Shown piece after piece: positions 1 through 12,315 of a stretch of DNA of 64,000 nucleotides. Source of the stretch: Hypoxylon rubiginosum (Eukaryota > Ascomycota > Sordariomycetes > Xylariales > Hypoxylaceae). Numbering within the stretch: the first letter of the stretch is position 1; each line of letters begins with the position of its first letter. The DNA is taken from assembly GCA_902806565.1 (NCBI GenBank), contig CADCXA010000065.1, positions 124,001 to 188,000 of the forward strand, given 5' to 3'. Position numbers and translations under genes: made by a program. The notes under the pieces were generated by a model that did no database searches, was not told the DNA's origin, and saw only the letters and a program-made list of their open reading frames with translations.

Positions 1-655
1 CGCCGCCCTAGGCTTAGATAGCGCAGGCTATATCGACTATCATCATCCCTCGGACCATTAGTTCTACTGCTAAAGTGCGGTCATCGGAAACAAGGGGTCC
101 ACAAGGCTAAAATTCCTATACCTACTACGTACTACCTGGGTATGTACATAGTAGACAACATAATATATTCGGTACACTCTAGGCTAAGGTGCTAACCATC
201 ATGTGCATCTCCGAAGCCTGCCTATCTACCTAAGCAAGGGGAGTGAGAGAGGACGAGGGTCATTTTTCAGAGGCCCCTGCCTTTCCTCCCCCGGGCACAA
301 CACCATATACCTGGACTTGCAAACAAAAAAAGGGGATAGCAATAGCATTTTGAGTACCTCACCAGTCGCTAAAACCAATCCCCTCATAACTCCTAGCAAT
401 GAATATTCCACGTACATGAACGCCGAGTGAGGCATAATACCTACAGGCCTTGTATCAATCATTTCCTCCATACTCGCTTACACGCCCGTATCGCGGCGAA
501 AAAAGGAGTAGTAGACAAAGTACGCAAACTTGTCAGTCTTATGAGACGGGTATATAAAGATGGGTGAAGAAAGAAGAAAAAAAACCAAGAGCAGCGTTTG
601 CTATAGTGAGGGGAAATTATTCTTGACGTAGCTACAGCTAGCTTGTGCCGATGAT
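1..655. other. Intergenic, left edge
   Basis: No convincing coding sequence. This is the 3' flank of the gene ending at 656. It contains one reverse copy of the 11-mer TCTACTATGTA (145-155) that recurs around 46.8-50.1 kb. The short open frames on both strands have no recognisable content. Confidence 0.6.
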
Positions 656-3447
656 TCAATTTCGCCGGACTCGATTCCAAAAACGTTTCACGACGTTACT
701 ATCCGTAGAAGGTGGAAGACCCAACTCCTGATCAATATCCGCAAAGATCTTGTCCATACTCTCCTTGGGGCCGTCCCTGGCATATGCAGATGTAGGCGTA
801 TCGTCGCGCGATGACCAAGTCTGGGATAGCTTTCCAGGGTATTGCTGTGTCCCTTTCTGCCATCCGTACATCTGGTCTTCGCAAGCTCGCAAATCGGGTC
901 TCGTAAGCGTCATGCGCAGTGTCATTTCGCGGGAAGCCGCAGGCGCTTGCGCGTAGCTGTCGGGAGCCCTGGACGAATGGTAATCGTCGGTGCCAGTGAG
1001 CTGGAGAGGCTTCACATGCTTATCTAGCGTCTGCGGGGTTCTGGGTGACTCGGGATCTGGCAGTGACGCATCGTCGCTGCAAGTAGACGATTGGTCATCC
1101 GCAAGGAATGTCTTAAACTTTTCCGAGTCTGTGGAGAGCATCCCCCGCCTGTGACCCTTGGCGCTCGGTATATCTCTATACGGACTTGCTGAAGCATCAT
1201 TCGAAGGGAAGCCAAACTCGATTGCTTCGTCAAACTTCTGGGGTGAAGCCAGGTAGACTCGCAACTTGAGGCGCGCCTCAGGATCCTGATAATGCGTCGC
1301 TGCAGGGTCAATTGACGCTACTGACTCGTGGGTGGTGTGCTTCGGGGTGATAAGAGAGAGCGCCCTGGATTTCCGCCGTACATTTTGCGGATAGGCGACC
1401 GGGTTCGGGACCGGGGAGTTCGGCATAGGGTGCGCGGCGTCCTTTGTTCCAGGTCGACTCGAGGAAATCGACGTGCGACCGAAGGGGATCTTGGAGAAGG
1501 ATAGGTGCCGACGGAACGAAGGGGGCCTTACTTCTTTGGGAGGCGCGGGTACCGTCTCCCTCAGATTCACATGATAGTCGTCGAGGGCGAGGCGCAGATC
1601 AAGGTCTTCATCTTCATCCAGCCATCGGAAGCTATCATAGAGCGCATCGTGCTCGCTAGCAAAAGCATTGTCACTCGCCAGAGAGTCCATGCTAGGTCGC
1701 GCTGACGATGACAAAGTCGGAGGGTAGACAGGAGGAGGGCTTGGACGTCTGCTCGCACGGCCCACCTTCAAGATAGCCTCGTCAGCAGCATCTAGGATGA
1801 CGCTGGGCCTTAACTGTTTGGCGACAATGACCTGCTCCTCCCGGGTAAGATGCTTTTCTCTAATCTTAGCGGGGAGCTTGGCGAGAAAGGCGGTATCGAC
1901 TGAGACAGCGTGAGCGTGAGCGTGGTCGCGATCCCGGTACGAGGGCGAAGTAATTGGGCGTCCCAGTGGCTTGCCAGCGAGGGCAGCGTCAGTACTGAGG
2001 GATGCTCCTCGAAGTTTATGGCGTCGATAGAGTTGGCTGTCGGCGTTCCTGTGCTCCCTGTGGTCGTTGAGGTCCTTGGGGCGGTCAAGAATTCCAGAGG
2101 ATTGAGCAAGACGCAAACGTTCCAAGGTGGAGAAGTACTATAAAAACAAGAGAGGGGGGAGGAATTTAGTAAAAGACACTGGCAGAAATTCTATAATATG
2201 TAAATTGGAAATGGGACAGGGACAGGGACAGTGACAGTGACAGTGACTGGGACTGGGACTATGACTGGAATTGGAACTGGAACTGGAACTGGAACGGGTG
2301 AAAATGTGCTTTGCTGCAGGAACGGGCATAGCTGGCGTAGCTAGCATAGTAGCTAGCATAGCAAGAGGTGTCCATGCATGCATGAAGCTGCGTCTCGCAC
2401 TTGCGAGTGGCCCAAAGCGTTGCAATATGCAGGCATAGATATTGCCCATCTATGCCCATCTATGCTCATCTATGCCTACCGAGCCTTAGAGCCTAGAGCC
2501 TAGGGTAAGATGGGCCATGGCTTACATCCCCCCCCAGACCCCCCAGACCCCTAGACCCCCTAGACCCCCCCAAAGGGCTAACCGTTGGTCTGCCATTGCT
2601 GCTTCGCTAGCGGTGCATTGGCCAATGGCCGTGCGGCTTTCACTAGCAACCCTCCATCTCGTCCCCTCTCCCCTTTTCCTAAGTCGTCTCTACGAATCTC
2701 ATCTCCCAATTGGTAGAAAGACGCTTGGCCACGCACACGGCGGGCGCGTCTCTGCAATCCACGTTCACGTAGACTGCCCAATCCGAAAAGAAGCTGAGCT
2801 GGGCAGAAAGAAACATGATGCCCCACAAGATGTCAATGGCCTGTCAAGCCAAAAACAAAGGATATCGGGTCCACGATCGAAAATTGTGTACGACTTGAGA
2901 ATTGGAGAAGAGAGACAAGACGGTTTTTTTTCTCTTCGTTGACTTGCAGATACAATGCAGACAGGGGGGAATAGAAGAAACGAAAAAAAAAAGAAAAAAA
3001 AAGAAAAAAGATATCGCAACTTACTTTTCGCCTAATAGCAACTGGAAGAGCCTCAAATTCCTCCAGATCCTTTCGCGTAAGATGTGGATATGGCGGCGAC
3101 GGCGACTGCGGCTGCGGCTGCGACTCAAGACTGCTATGATCCTTTTCATTCTTTGTCTTGTTGCATTTCCTCGTAGTGTCTTTGTTATTATTATACGTCG
3201 CCGGACCTGTTTTCCTAGCATTGGATAGCGGTAGCCACTGTCGAAGCGAACCACGTGAATGATTGGGACGTGGATGACATTGTTGCGTGTGTATTCCCGA
3301 GGATCGTGTCGACTCGTGCTGCTGTCGGTGCTGGTCGAGAAGACTCCGATGATAGTCTACGGTGCTACTAAGGTTCGCACGGGCCGCCGGTTGGAGATCT
3401 GGATAGCTCCCGTCGTTTGCGAGTTTGTTATTCGTGCAAGGCCGCAT
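656..3447 (-). CDS. Conserved fungal protein of unknown function, 2 exons, 634 aa
   Basis: Exons are 3447-3025 and 2137-656, with an 887-nt intron. The donor is AAA|GTAAGT and the acceptor is TTATAG|TAC, both phase 0. The junction reads VAIRRK then YFSTLERLRLAQ, a stretch I recall as conserved in filamentous-fungal proteins without a known role. The N-terminal 120 residues are low-complexity and rich in Gln, His and Asn. The body is Ser/Pro-rich and basic with a short acidic patch (WLDEDEDLDLRL), and the protein ends WNRVRRN. I see no enzyme motif, signal peptide or membrane segment, so it is probably a largely disordered intracellular protein. The start is the first in-frame ATG (MRPCTNN) downstream of an in-frame TTG. 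The intron is long for a fungus and holds a drifting hexanucleotide array. A missed small exon or an alternative promoter inside it cannot be excluded. Confidence 0.7.
2212..2297. repeat. Drifting hexanucleotide array inside an intron
   Basis: A run of 6-bp units changes stepwise along the array: GGGACA, then GTGACA, GGGACT, and finally GGAACT. It lies wholly inside the 887-nt intron of the gene at 656-3447. A C-rich run built on CCCCCAGA/CCCCTAGA units (about 2527-2573) lies in the same intron. Confidence 0.85.
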
Positions 3448-5477
3448 GGTTGGTGTGGTGGGCAAGGTCGATTGGGTTGGACGACAGTAAGCATTTCTTA
3501 GGTCAGACAGATCGATTGCCGTTGCGTAGAGACATGATTCTTCGTTATCAGATCAGAATATCAGCAGAATTAAAATGATCTTAAAAGAGCCGGAAGCATT
3601 AAAAGAAAAGAAAAGAAAAACTCGTGTAGAGTTCAGATCAAATGTACATTGTCAGGAGGACGAGAGAAGAAGAAAAAAGAGGCCTGAGCAAGTGTAAGAG
3701 ATTATCATACGAAAATGACGAAGCTCTTGTGAATACATGTGTATGTATATATGAATATATCATATGCCTATATGTATGTATGTAGTGTACTTTAGTTACT
3801 ACCCGTATTTTGACAGAGCGGGTTCCTGAATGCTGGGAATTTCAGGATCCTAGACCCCTACACCTAACCCAAGCAGCCAAGTAACGCAGGACAGTTACCA
3901 CGGTGAACCTGTCGCCTGCCGCCTATGAGCTCAAGACACAACCCACAATTGACCCTCGTAGTCCGTATGGGGAAAGAAACTGGAGAAGGAACAGCGGTTC
4001 GCAGGGTCCACCCGCCAAAAAAAACGTGGCCTACCAGAACTCGCCAGGACCACCTAGGCATATAGTACAGATAGTACTATGCAAGTATTCCTAGTAGCTC
4101 TTAGCGCTCTGATAGTACAACCGATCTACTCAACCTATATTAGAGGCTAGGTAACTGGAAGCTGTGCCCCTGGGTCCGAGCTTCAGTAGTTCCGTCAGCC
4201 GTCGTACACTATTAATCACTTATCCTTGTGTTTATACAATACATTAGGTATGTATGTAATAAATGACTAAATGCCTTGAAATGCATTACATATGTAGGTA
4301 CATACAAGATCCAGACGGCACGTGGCAAATGTTTATCACCATTCTACCATTAAATAAACCTCCCATCATCGTTGCGTCGCGATATTACCCACCGGAGCGT
4401 ACTTTCAGAATAAATGGTAGTATATATATATTATATATTGCAAAAACTATAGTATATGCAGGTAGGTACAAGTGTCACCAGCTATACGTGGTTGTTTATG
4501 CCTACCTAGGTATCCTTCTTGTTCTTACACCTACGTACACGGTATACGGACCTGAGAGAGACCTGGCAGCCTGGATCAATCGGTATGTTCCGCCCAACGA
4601 CACATTCCTGAATCCTTCACAGGCCCCAAGCGTTACTATGTAGGCCCTGTCAATACATACTACATAGCAGTCGTGACTCGTGACCACCTAGTGGTCAATA
4701 AAGAAGTTGGCGTTATACCTCTCACTAACATTAGACGCAACCCGTACGTAGCCGGAACGTTTGGGAACAGCAGAACAATTTTCGAGTTGAACGATTGCCT
4801 CGACTTTCAATTTGACTAGGTATATCAATATTCTCACTTGGTCCTTAGCAATGGCCAATAGTCTATTACCATACTCACTAGACCAGTAGTCCCATCTAAT
4901 GAGTCTAACTTGAATCATTGCTACTAGGTTGAATAGCTTCAGCCAAGACCAAAATCAGTACTACACCTGCAATGCCAGCGATCAGTCCGTCACATATGTG
5001 TGCGCCTACCTATAACTATTCCTAAATGATCATCGCATCGGTGAGAAGCTCATCCACGGGCGCTAACAGGCTGACAGGCTGATGGGCTTTATAGGGTATC
5101 GTCTTGAAACAGTCAAGATCCCAGGATGCCAAACGTACTGCCGATCATCGCTGCAGGGCTTCCACTCGTATCTGAAACACATGTTGCCTACTTTCTTCGG
5201 CTCTATACAGTGCGTGCCCGACAGGCCATTGCATATGGCAGCTGCGTATATTCGCGCGCGGACACAATAATCTAGGCTAATTAGAACTTGGAACCGGGGG
5301 AATAAGAACCTGCGAGTCCCACTCGAAGATAATGACATGCCTATCCATATAGTATAGCAATATGTGAATACAAACTACCTAGAGGATCGAAGGGTCATCG
5401 CTAGGACTATAGGCCGCCAGATACGATACAGGACATTGGCACGGACACCTAGCCTGATGTTTGGGATCCCCAACTAC
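3448..5477. other. Intergenic, no gene seen
   Basis: About 2 kb that serves as upstream sequence for the gene ending at 3447 and 3' flank of the aminomutase-like gene. It is AT-leaning, with poly-purine runs (about 3599-3680), TATG/TACATA microsatellite-like stretches (3736-3785) and TACCTAGG-type palindromes (about 4501-4510). An ORF of 126 codons at 4263-4643 shows no family features. Confidence 0.55.
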
Positions 5478-7265
5478 CTAGTTACTGTCTACCGTTCCCT
5501 CCATCGAGCCAGGAGAGCTATTTCGATCCGGACCATTTAGCACCACGGGGTCGTAGTACTTGTACACCTTATTCTCCCTACCCTTGCTCTTAATCGCCGG
5601 CTGCGTGAATGTAGAGATGCCAGATTGGGGGTCATAAGACTCGTAGAGAGACGCTGGTCGCTTGCCGCCACCACCCGGAAGATCAACGACAAACTTTGGT
5701 AGGTAGAATCCGGCAGTCGTGCCCTGGATCTGTGACTCTATGTGCAGTATGGTAGACAGGGGCGTCCGGAGGTGCTCGATCTTCGGCACCAAGTCGCATT
5801 GGTAAACGTAATACTGGCCATTCTGTTAGCGGCTACATCTTTTCTCTCGGGGATCGATAGCTTCTCACTGGCTGGATCGCCATCTTGCCTAACTTCCGGA
5901 TCAAAGTCGACATGGTATCAACGTTATCGTTTATACCACGAAGCAAGACGGTCTGGTTGCGAACGGTGACACCCGACTCTAGCAGCCTGCGGCTAGCCTG
6001 CTCTGTAATCCAGGATATCTCGCCGGGGTGATTGAAATGCGTGTGCAAAGCCATATGCTTGCCAGCACGTCTTGCTTTGTCTGACACGCGTACCAGAGAC
6101 TCCGTCCACGGGTCTTTCTTGTCGACAAACCTATGCGGCGCTACGGCCAACCCCTTCGACGCGAATCGGAATCTCTCGATATTTTTCATGCCGATCAATC
6201 GATCTCCGATCCACTCCAGGACGTTGGGCGGAAGATAATAGGCATCCCCGCCGGAGACAACGATGTCACATAACCCTTCTTGACTTTCAATGTACTCGAA
6301 GGCAGCCTCGAGTCGCGAACGTACAAGCTTGAAGTGTTCCTTAGTCACCAGCTCAGTGTTAGCTCCGACTCCGTATGATCTGGTGCAGAACAGGCAATAC
6401 GTTGGGCAGACCCCAAGCGCTTTATCTCGTTAGTGGTATTAAAACATGATTGAAAAAAAAAAAGGGGGGGGGGGGTTCGAAAGAACATACGAAGAAACAG
6501 TGCTTTGTCGTGGTATCGATGTACAACCGCACCATTTGCCTTCGCATCGTCCTTCTCACCCAGAGAATCCATATTGAGAATTTCACGGTCCGGAAGCATT
6601 ATGGATCGCTGTGGAATAAATTGGTTGAAAATGGGGTCGTTCGCCGGGTCCTTCCAGTTGATCCTACTTAGGATGTACGGCCTATGTGAAGTCAGTGTCG
6701 ATGGCGAGGAACTATTCCTTATTCATATCTGCGTATTGGGATCACCTACATGACTCGAACGGACATGGTAGATTTCTTGATGCCGCCTAAAATATCTCCC
6801 AAAAACGTATCACGGCTCTGTAAACCTTCCCTGCCGTTGCTATTGGGAACGGGAACTTCGGTCGGGACGACGGCGTGGAGGAATTCGAACAATTTCCGGG
6901 TATTCCCATGCGGTGTTTCGATAGCATTCTGCGACGGTCAGTAGGCGCCGGTGGCAGAGACAGCCTAGCTTGGAGGTCTGAAAAGAACCGAGGGAAAACA
7001 AGGGAGGATAGACCTTAACACCCCAACTCCACGACATAAAGTCATCCTCAGATACATCCTTCCACACCGGAACCGCTCGCCAGAAGTCATCTGCGGGTTC
7101 AGGGTAAGATGATGCCCACATAGCAGATGGCTCAAGACCTGCACTCTCGCGTTGAGGGCTGGCGGTGGACGATCTCCGTATCAGGTAGCGCGTACTTCTA
7201 AGCACATTCAAGCGTCCCCTGTTACAGGCAAGCACTTGGTGAGCTCGACAGATGGAAAATGTCAT
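5478..7265 (-). CDS. Lysine 2,3-aminomutase-like radical SAM enzyme, 5 exons, 502 aa
   Basis: Exons are 7265-7014, 6928-6750, 6681-6491, 6419-5869 and 5813-5478; phases close throughout. The family moves the alpha-amino group of lysine to the beta carbon, using a 4Fe-4S cluster, S-adenosylmethionine and pyridoxal phosphate. Visible hallmarks: cluster motif CPTYCLFC (C212, C216, C219) followed by TR; YQCD (D398) and VVDLPGGGGK (D435, PLP lysine K442). These match the residues that bind the cluster, substrate amine and cofactor in the bacterial enzyme. The first ~35 residues are basic and hydroxylated without acids, suggesting a mitochondrial presequence. The C-terminal ~50 residues (SYDPQSGIS onward) exceed the catalytic core. 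Substrate specificity cannot be proved; beta-lysine formation is inferred. Intron 1 has a weak donor (AAG|GTCTAT). Intron 3 contains a C13-T11 run. Bacterial origin by ancient transfer is plausible for this family in fungi. Confidence 0.9.
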
Positions 7266-10200
7266 CTTTGACCAGGTTAACTGTCTATACAAGTATAGAT
7301 GGAATTACTATTGTAGAGAGCTGAAGATGATAATAGCTCCTCTGCCTGAGCAGCCAGTATAAGGTATGTGTGTATTAGTAGCAAGAGGTGCAGACACTTG
7401 TCGTGACAAGGTAAAAGTCACACAGTACTCCTCTGAGAGAAAACTAGTGAGTCAAGCAACAAATTTGTCTAGACGGAGGCACCGATAATCATCCTTATAT
7501 GACTCAATAGCCGTTGTGGCAAGTAATAGACAAACCGCGATTATGGTATCGTGTAACCCAAGAGCATATCGGATTACTCATTAAGTCAATCATAGAGGGA
7601 CTATGTATGTCCTCCCTTCTATATCATTGGACCGCTAGATATATTGTACACGTAATTACACCGAAAGTGTAGTCGAGTCAACGTTGCGGACGACATCTCG
7701 GTTGTCCTCCTCGAGACGGTGCTATGTCAGCCTCTTGTACGCTATAGGACTGGCTAGCAAGTAGCAGCGGCATCTGCAGTGCAACTGACTAGTAGGATAT
7801 CTCAGCCTTCCGTGAGTTCCCGCTAACATCTCAATTGAATTCGGTATCTATAGTAAGTAAAGCAACACTAAAGGGGTTACCAAGAAGGCCGCCAAGTCCA
7901 ACATGGCAGTTTCCCCCCCTTCTCCATGATCCGACCCAGAGGGTCGGGTGTCATATAACATGTCCATTCACCAATTTGTACGGGTATGTTCCCTTGAGAA
8001 GATTATCGTGGAACTTATCAGATAATGGTTGGCTATGGCCCTGTCCACTACTCATGCTGGCCATGGTCGACGAGACTTATTAAATGGCAAGGGTCCGTCT
8101 GCAGCCACTCCATGACGCAGAAAATGACTTTTGGAGAATTATTAACTAAATGTATATTCCTGATGTATTTGGCACACACTGTATAAACACCCGAGACTGT
8201 ATCTGCATGGTATTGTGGACCAAGAGGGACAAGAGGGACAATACTTCTCGATCGACGGAGGAGTACGCGCGGTGATATAGTCTTGTTCGGACTACCTGAA
8301 GCAGCGTGTACACTAATGTCATTAATAGGATACTCAGAAGGGGTCAAGGTAAACGAGCTGGAGGATCAGATGTCACTAGTGAGCGGCATGCTTCTCGATG
8401 AGCGAAACGACTGCACTTTCTAACCCCATATGTTGTGCCGGTAGGTCTAGGCTAAATTCTCCTGTTTGGTATCATGCAGAATATGGAACTAACTCCTTGA
8501 AGGTTCTTCTGCAGCCCATATCCCTTTTCTCTTCAGGGTTGGATGGTATCCTCACAAGAATAGGGGGGAGGGGGTGAGCAGGGGTTCTATTGACTACTAA
8601 TTGGTCACAAATCACCTTCACGTTGGTTTAAGCAGCTACACGCTATCATCAAGTAGTGGCGCATATAGAGGATCATCTTACCGGCCTAACGGCTAGATTA
8701 GATAATGTATATGTGAATGATCACCTCATTCCATGGACACCAGCCGACCATCCTTCAGCAACCCTAGCGAACGTGGCTACTGGTTTCGCCAACCACTGGT
8801 CCCATACCCAAGGGATGCTTCTCTTAGTCTCCATGCAAGTAGTCCCAAGCATCCCATAGTCGTTATTTACGGTCTCTGGAGACCTACCGTTGAGTGTCAA
8901 CCTCTGGTAGGGTGGGTGGACTACCGATTCTCGCTCGGCATGCATGTTTCATCATAACTATCGCAATTTATTTCCTCGTTAACGATAAGTGCATTAGGAT
9001 TAGGGTTAGAGTGTACTATTGTGGCGTTGTTTGCGCTGTTGGATCAAGCCTGATGACCCCACCCCCCCCCCCCCCCCCCCCCCCCTATTGTCTTAGAAAG
9101 GGTCCATGCTGTCGCTCTCAACTTCTAGTTGGATTCTGACTACGAGTTAAAGTGTCTACTTCTCTTACTGGGAGGGTATTATTCCCAGATTAAATAAGTG
9201 CTAGCTTCAAGGATAGAGAGAAAAGGGGCGTAGGTATACAAAGACAGAGCAGACCGAGACTAAACCACCAAATCCTCATGGCGGCCTAAATAGCCAAAGA
9301 ACTTGATGAAAACCGCAAGTTTTTCGAATTAGGAGCAGGCTAATCGCCATTCGTTGTAACTACTGCCCTAGTAAGTTGTAGAAATGCTCCCCTTCCCGGG
9401 ACTGGGATAGTTATCGCTGGAGCCTTACCAAGGGAAACACCTAAGCCATCCCAAATCCATTATCCCAGAACTACAATTCACAGGTAACTACCCCATTTCT
9501 ATATGATCTGATGTATACTGCGTGTCAATGGTCCTTGCGAGGGCACTAATACGTAAGACGTGGGTATGCAATGGGCATAGCAAAGTATGATCAAGACCCG
9601 ACTGAATGCAGCCCCTCTGCCCAGACTATAGCCTCAGAATTGGTGGCGATATGACTATTGAGCATGCGGGGTCCTTCGTAATGGCTTTTCATCCCCGGGG
9701 ATGGTGTTTCGAGCATACCTTGTTCAGTGCTATACCTTGTTCTATACCTCAACTAAAGGTACTGTGCTAGGGGAATATTGATAGGCGGGCCGAGTTCTGC
9801 CCTCGAGACAGGCTGGCCGAAGAGAGCATGATGAACTTGGAAAATAAAACGACCGAACGACGTAAAGGATGAGGGAACGATAGGAGCACGGATTTCTGTG
9901 CACATACTAGATATCGCACCATTGAAGAAAAACCCGCTGATATGAGGCCGTCTGAAGAACGGAGCCGCAGCGAGCAGACTCCAATAAGCACAAGCCGATG
10001 ACGGATGGGGGAGCCGACGGCGTAGAGAAGATGAGCGGGATACGCGACCCAAGATGGAGATGAGCTTTCTCGAATCTTGTAAAATCCGTAGGATCCGTCG
10101 GTGGAGCTCGTCGCCAGCAGACGGTTGCATAGACGGCCGAGCACGGGTTGAAAGCTAATTCGCCAACGCACGCCTTCTATACGGTGCTGCACGATGCCAT

Positions 10201-11815
10201 TGGCCAGCCTCCTGGCGGTTCCGTACCGTCGGTAACAGTAGATTTTGCCAAAATACAACCTACCTAACCCGTAGCATAGTAGACGTGGTTACGGTACGGT
10301 TGTATTCGAACCTCCCCATTTTGATCACGTAGTAGCCAGCCCGTAACGGGTTGTCCTACCATGCACACGAGCCACCGCGGACCGTGAGACGGTGAATTGA
10401 AGACGTGGGATGACAGGTCATTGCATGTACTCAAAGGGGGCTCGTCATAAGATCCAGGCCCCTCCTGGGGAGTTTTGCGAGCAGCTCTCGGGTCGTTCTG
10501 CCTAATCCGTCGACACACCCAGCAGTCCAGTTGGTAGGTATCATGTTATGGGGGGGTTTAAGTGACATCACGACACGGGTGGCTAGTGGCCTGCCATTCA
10601 TGAGCAAGGGCCTTATAAACGAAAGCAACATGCATTCGAGGTTCGATGGATCGATCTTGTTCAGCGCTTGGCATCATATCACGAGTACGGGCGGTGCGGG
10701 CCGTTTTTCTATCCCCGTCCTTCCCCGTCTTCCAACGGCCTCCCGTCTAGCCTGAGGGCCCGTCCCGACACTCTGGTATGGCGAATCATGGAAAGGGGGC
10801 TCCTTTTCATATCTTCACTAGAGACGAAAACGACATGCCGAGCCATTCTCCAAGTCCAGTCTGTTACATCCCCAACAACCAACAAACATAGGCGGTGCAG
10901 ATCATCTGATAATGATACCAAGGCAGGCGAGCACATTATTACGCCTATTCTATCGTGCATATACGCATTGCATTAGCGGTTCTTTGATATCGATGAAGAA
11001 GACTACTTGGGACGTCCAGCAATATGCGTGGTATCTAACAAGCCACTAGCGCCTTAGACCGCATGATAAGTTTGTCTTCCTCCTGTCTCGAGGGCAGGCA
11101 AGGTTGGATGGTACCCTTCTAGCCGAGAAACCGGGGGTGACACGTAGTAGAGAGCGTATATCACGGCCTACAAATGTTCCTACTCTAAGGCAGGGAAGGG
11201 CTCCTAGTAGACTACCTGCCTAGGCACCTATGTATGATAATCAGGACGGCACTGTTTAAATGTGTCTTAATATGATTGGGACATGACAGAGTTCCCTGGT
11301 TCTGTTTGCTGATGGCACTCATCTTGGGATATTGACCCTTGCCATCACTACAGGTCTCCGTAGCCAACGTGCTAATTCATCGCCGATCCAAAGATAGGGG
11401 TATCTAAGCGTTGTCATAGGTCACTGTCAAATTTGGTAGATCGCCTCCTGTGTACCTAGGTAGGTATGTTTGCTATTCACATGTGCTCGACGAGACGTGA
11501 GTAACCGGAAGAAGATGGCTTTGTGGACACCGAAGAACGTTATCACCGGTAACGACAACTTGTCACTTCACACTGATTACGGGAATTCACGGAGCCATAA
11601 ATCACATCTCTGATTATGACTAAAGAAATTGAAGTAGTAGAGTGACTTAATTGGAAGCCTAGATGTTAAAGGGGCTACCCAAACTACTAGGTATAACTGG
11701 ATACCTAGGTAGCTATCTAACATACATATAGTGAAGATAATCCAGCGCTACAAATTTCCACATGTGTAATTATCCCTAGGAAGGACACGGCGTAACGATA
11801 CCGAATCGTTTCCAT
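7266..11815. other. Gene-poor region
   Basis: About 4.5 kb with no convincing gene. Two mutually overlapping minus-strand frames at 9753-10258 are open but match nothing I know. A C homopolymer of more than 20 bases lies at about 9065-9086, and a single telomere-like GGATTAGGGTTAG sits at about 8997-9009. TACCTAGGTA-type palindromes occur at 11454-11464 and 11691-11710. It could be decayed coding or repeat DNA. Confidence 0.5.
9059..9086. repeat. Poly-C homopolymer tract
   Basis: A near-uninterrupted run of more than 20 C residues, preceded by CCCCA. Its length will be unreliable in sequencing. No gene surrounds it. Confidence 0.85.
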
Positions 11816-12184
11816 TTATGCTGATGACACTCGGATCCATACCGGGGTCCTAGTCCTAAGCAAAATAGTGAGGATGGAATTGTCGTCCCCTGCGATGTAT
11901 CGGTATGCCTCACGGTAGTTGTTCTTCGTCTGCTGGGAAACACGGTCGAGTATGTTCATGAACCTTTTCGAAGATATTCTGTACATAACTCTCTGGTATG
12001 CATAGCCGTCTTCGTCTGCTGTTGTTGGGTATGTATAAGAGTCCATCTTCCTAAATAGCACGACGGAAGTGCCTTGTAGAATAGCTAATCGCTGCGCGAT
12101 CCTCCAACCTACAGTACGTAGAGTAGGGAATTGGAGATCGTCGTAAGCACGGCTCTCATTTTGTCTCGTTTCGTGCGCCTGCAA
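11816..12184 (-). CDS. Doubtful ORF, hypothetical
   Basis: The open frame gives 122 codons from a TTG at 12184. The first in-frame ATG is at 12046 and would give 76 aa (MDSYTYPTTADEDG...). Composition looks protein-like (Arg, Tyr and Asp rich with no low complexity), but I recognise no family. An acceptor-like TTGCAG lies just upstream of the open frame, so it could be a 3' exon. It sits 130 bp downstream of another small minus-strand ORF (12316-12606). That ORF ends in its own stop, so joining them would need an unseen splice. Confidence 0.22.
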   Translation of the reverse strand: MQAHETRQNESRAYDDLQFPTLRTVGWRIAQRLAILQGTSVVLFRKMDSYTYPTTADEDGYAYQRVMYRISSKRFMNILDRVSQQTKNNYREAYRYIAGDDNSILTILLRTRTPVWIRVSSA

Positions 12185-12315
12185 CGTTGCCTGTTAACGA
12201 CGATGAATGTATTGTTAAGCATTGGGTATACCCACTGTAGCTCCTTTACCAGAAGGCTCCTAGGTATAATATAAGCCCTAACACTTCACGTGTCCTTGAA
12301 GATACCTCGATGCTC

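Noticed and set aside
4263..4643. 126-codon + strand ORF
   Set aside because: AT-rich microsatellite-like sequence, no motif, no splice support.
8997..9009. Telomere-like GGATTAGGGTTAG
   Set aside because: Fewer than two TTAGGG units; too short to claim an interstitial telomere.
9753..10258. Two overlapping minus-strand frames of 125 and 163 codons
   Set aside because: Neither shows a known motif and both cover the same DNA. Kept only as a note on the gene-poor region.
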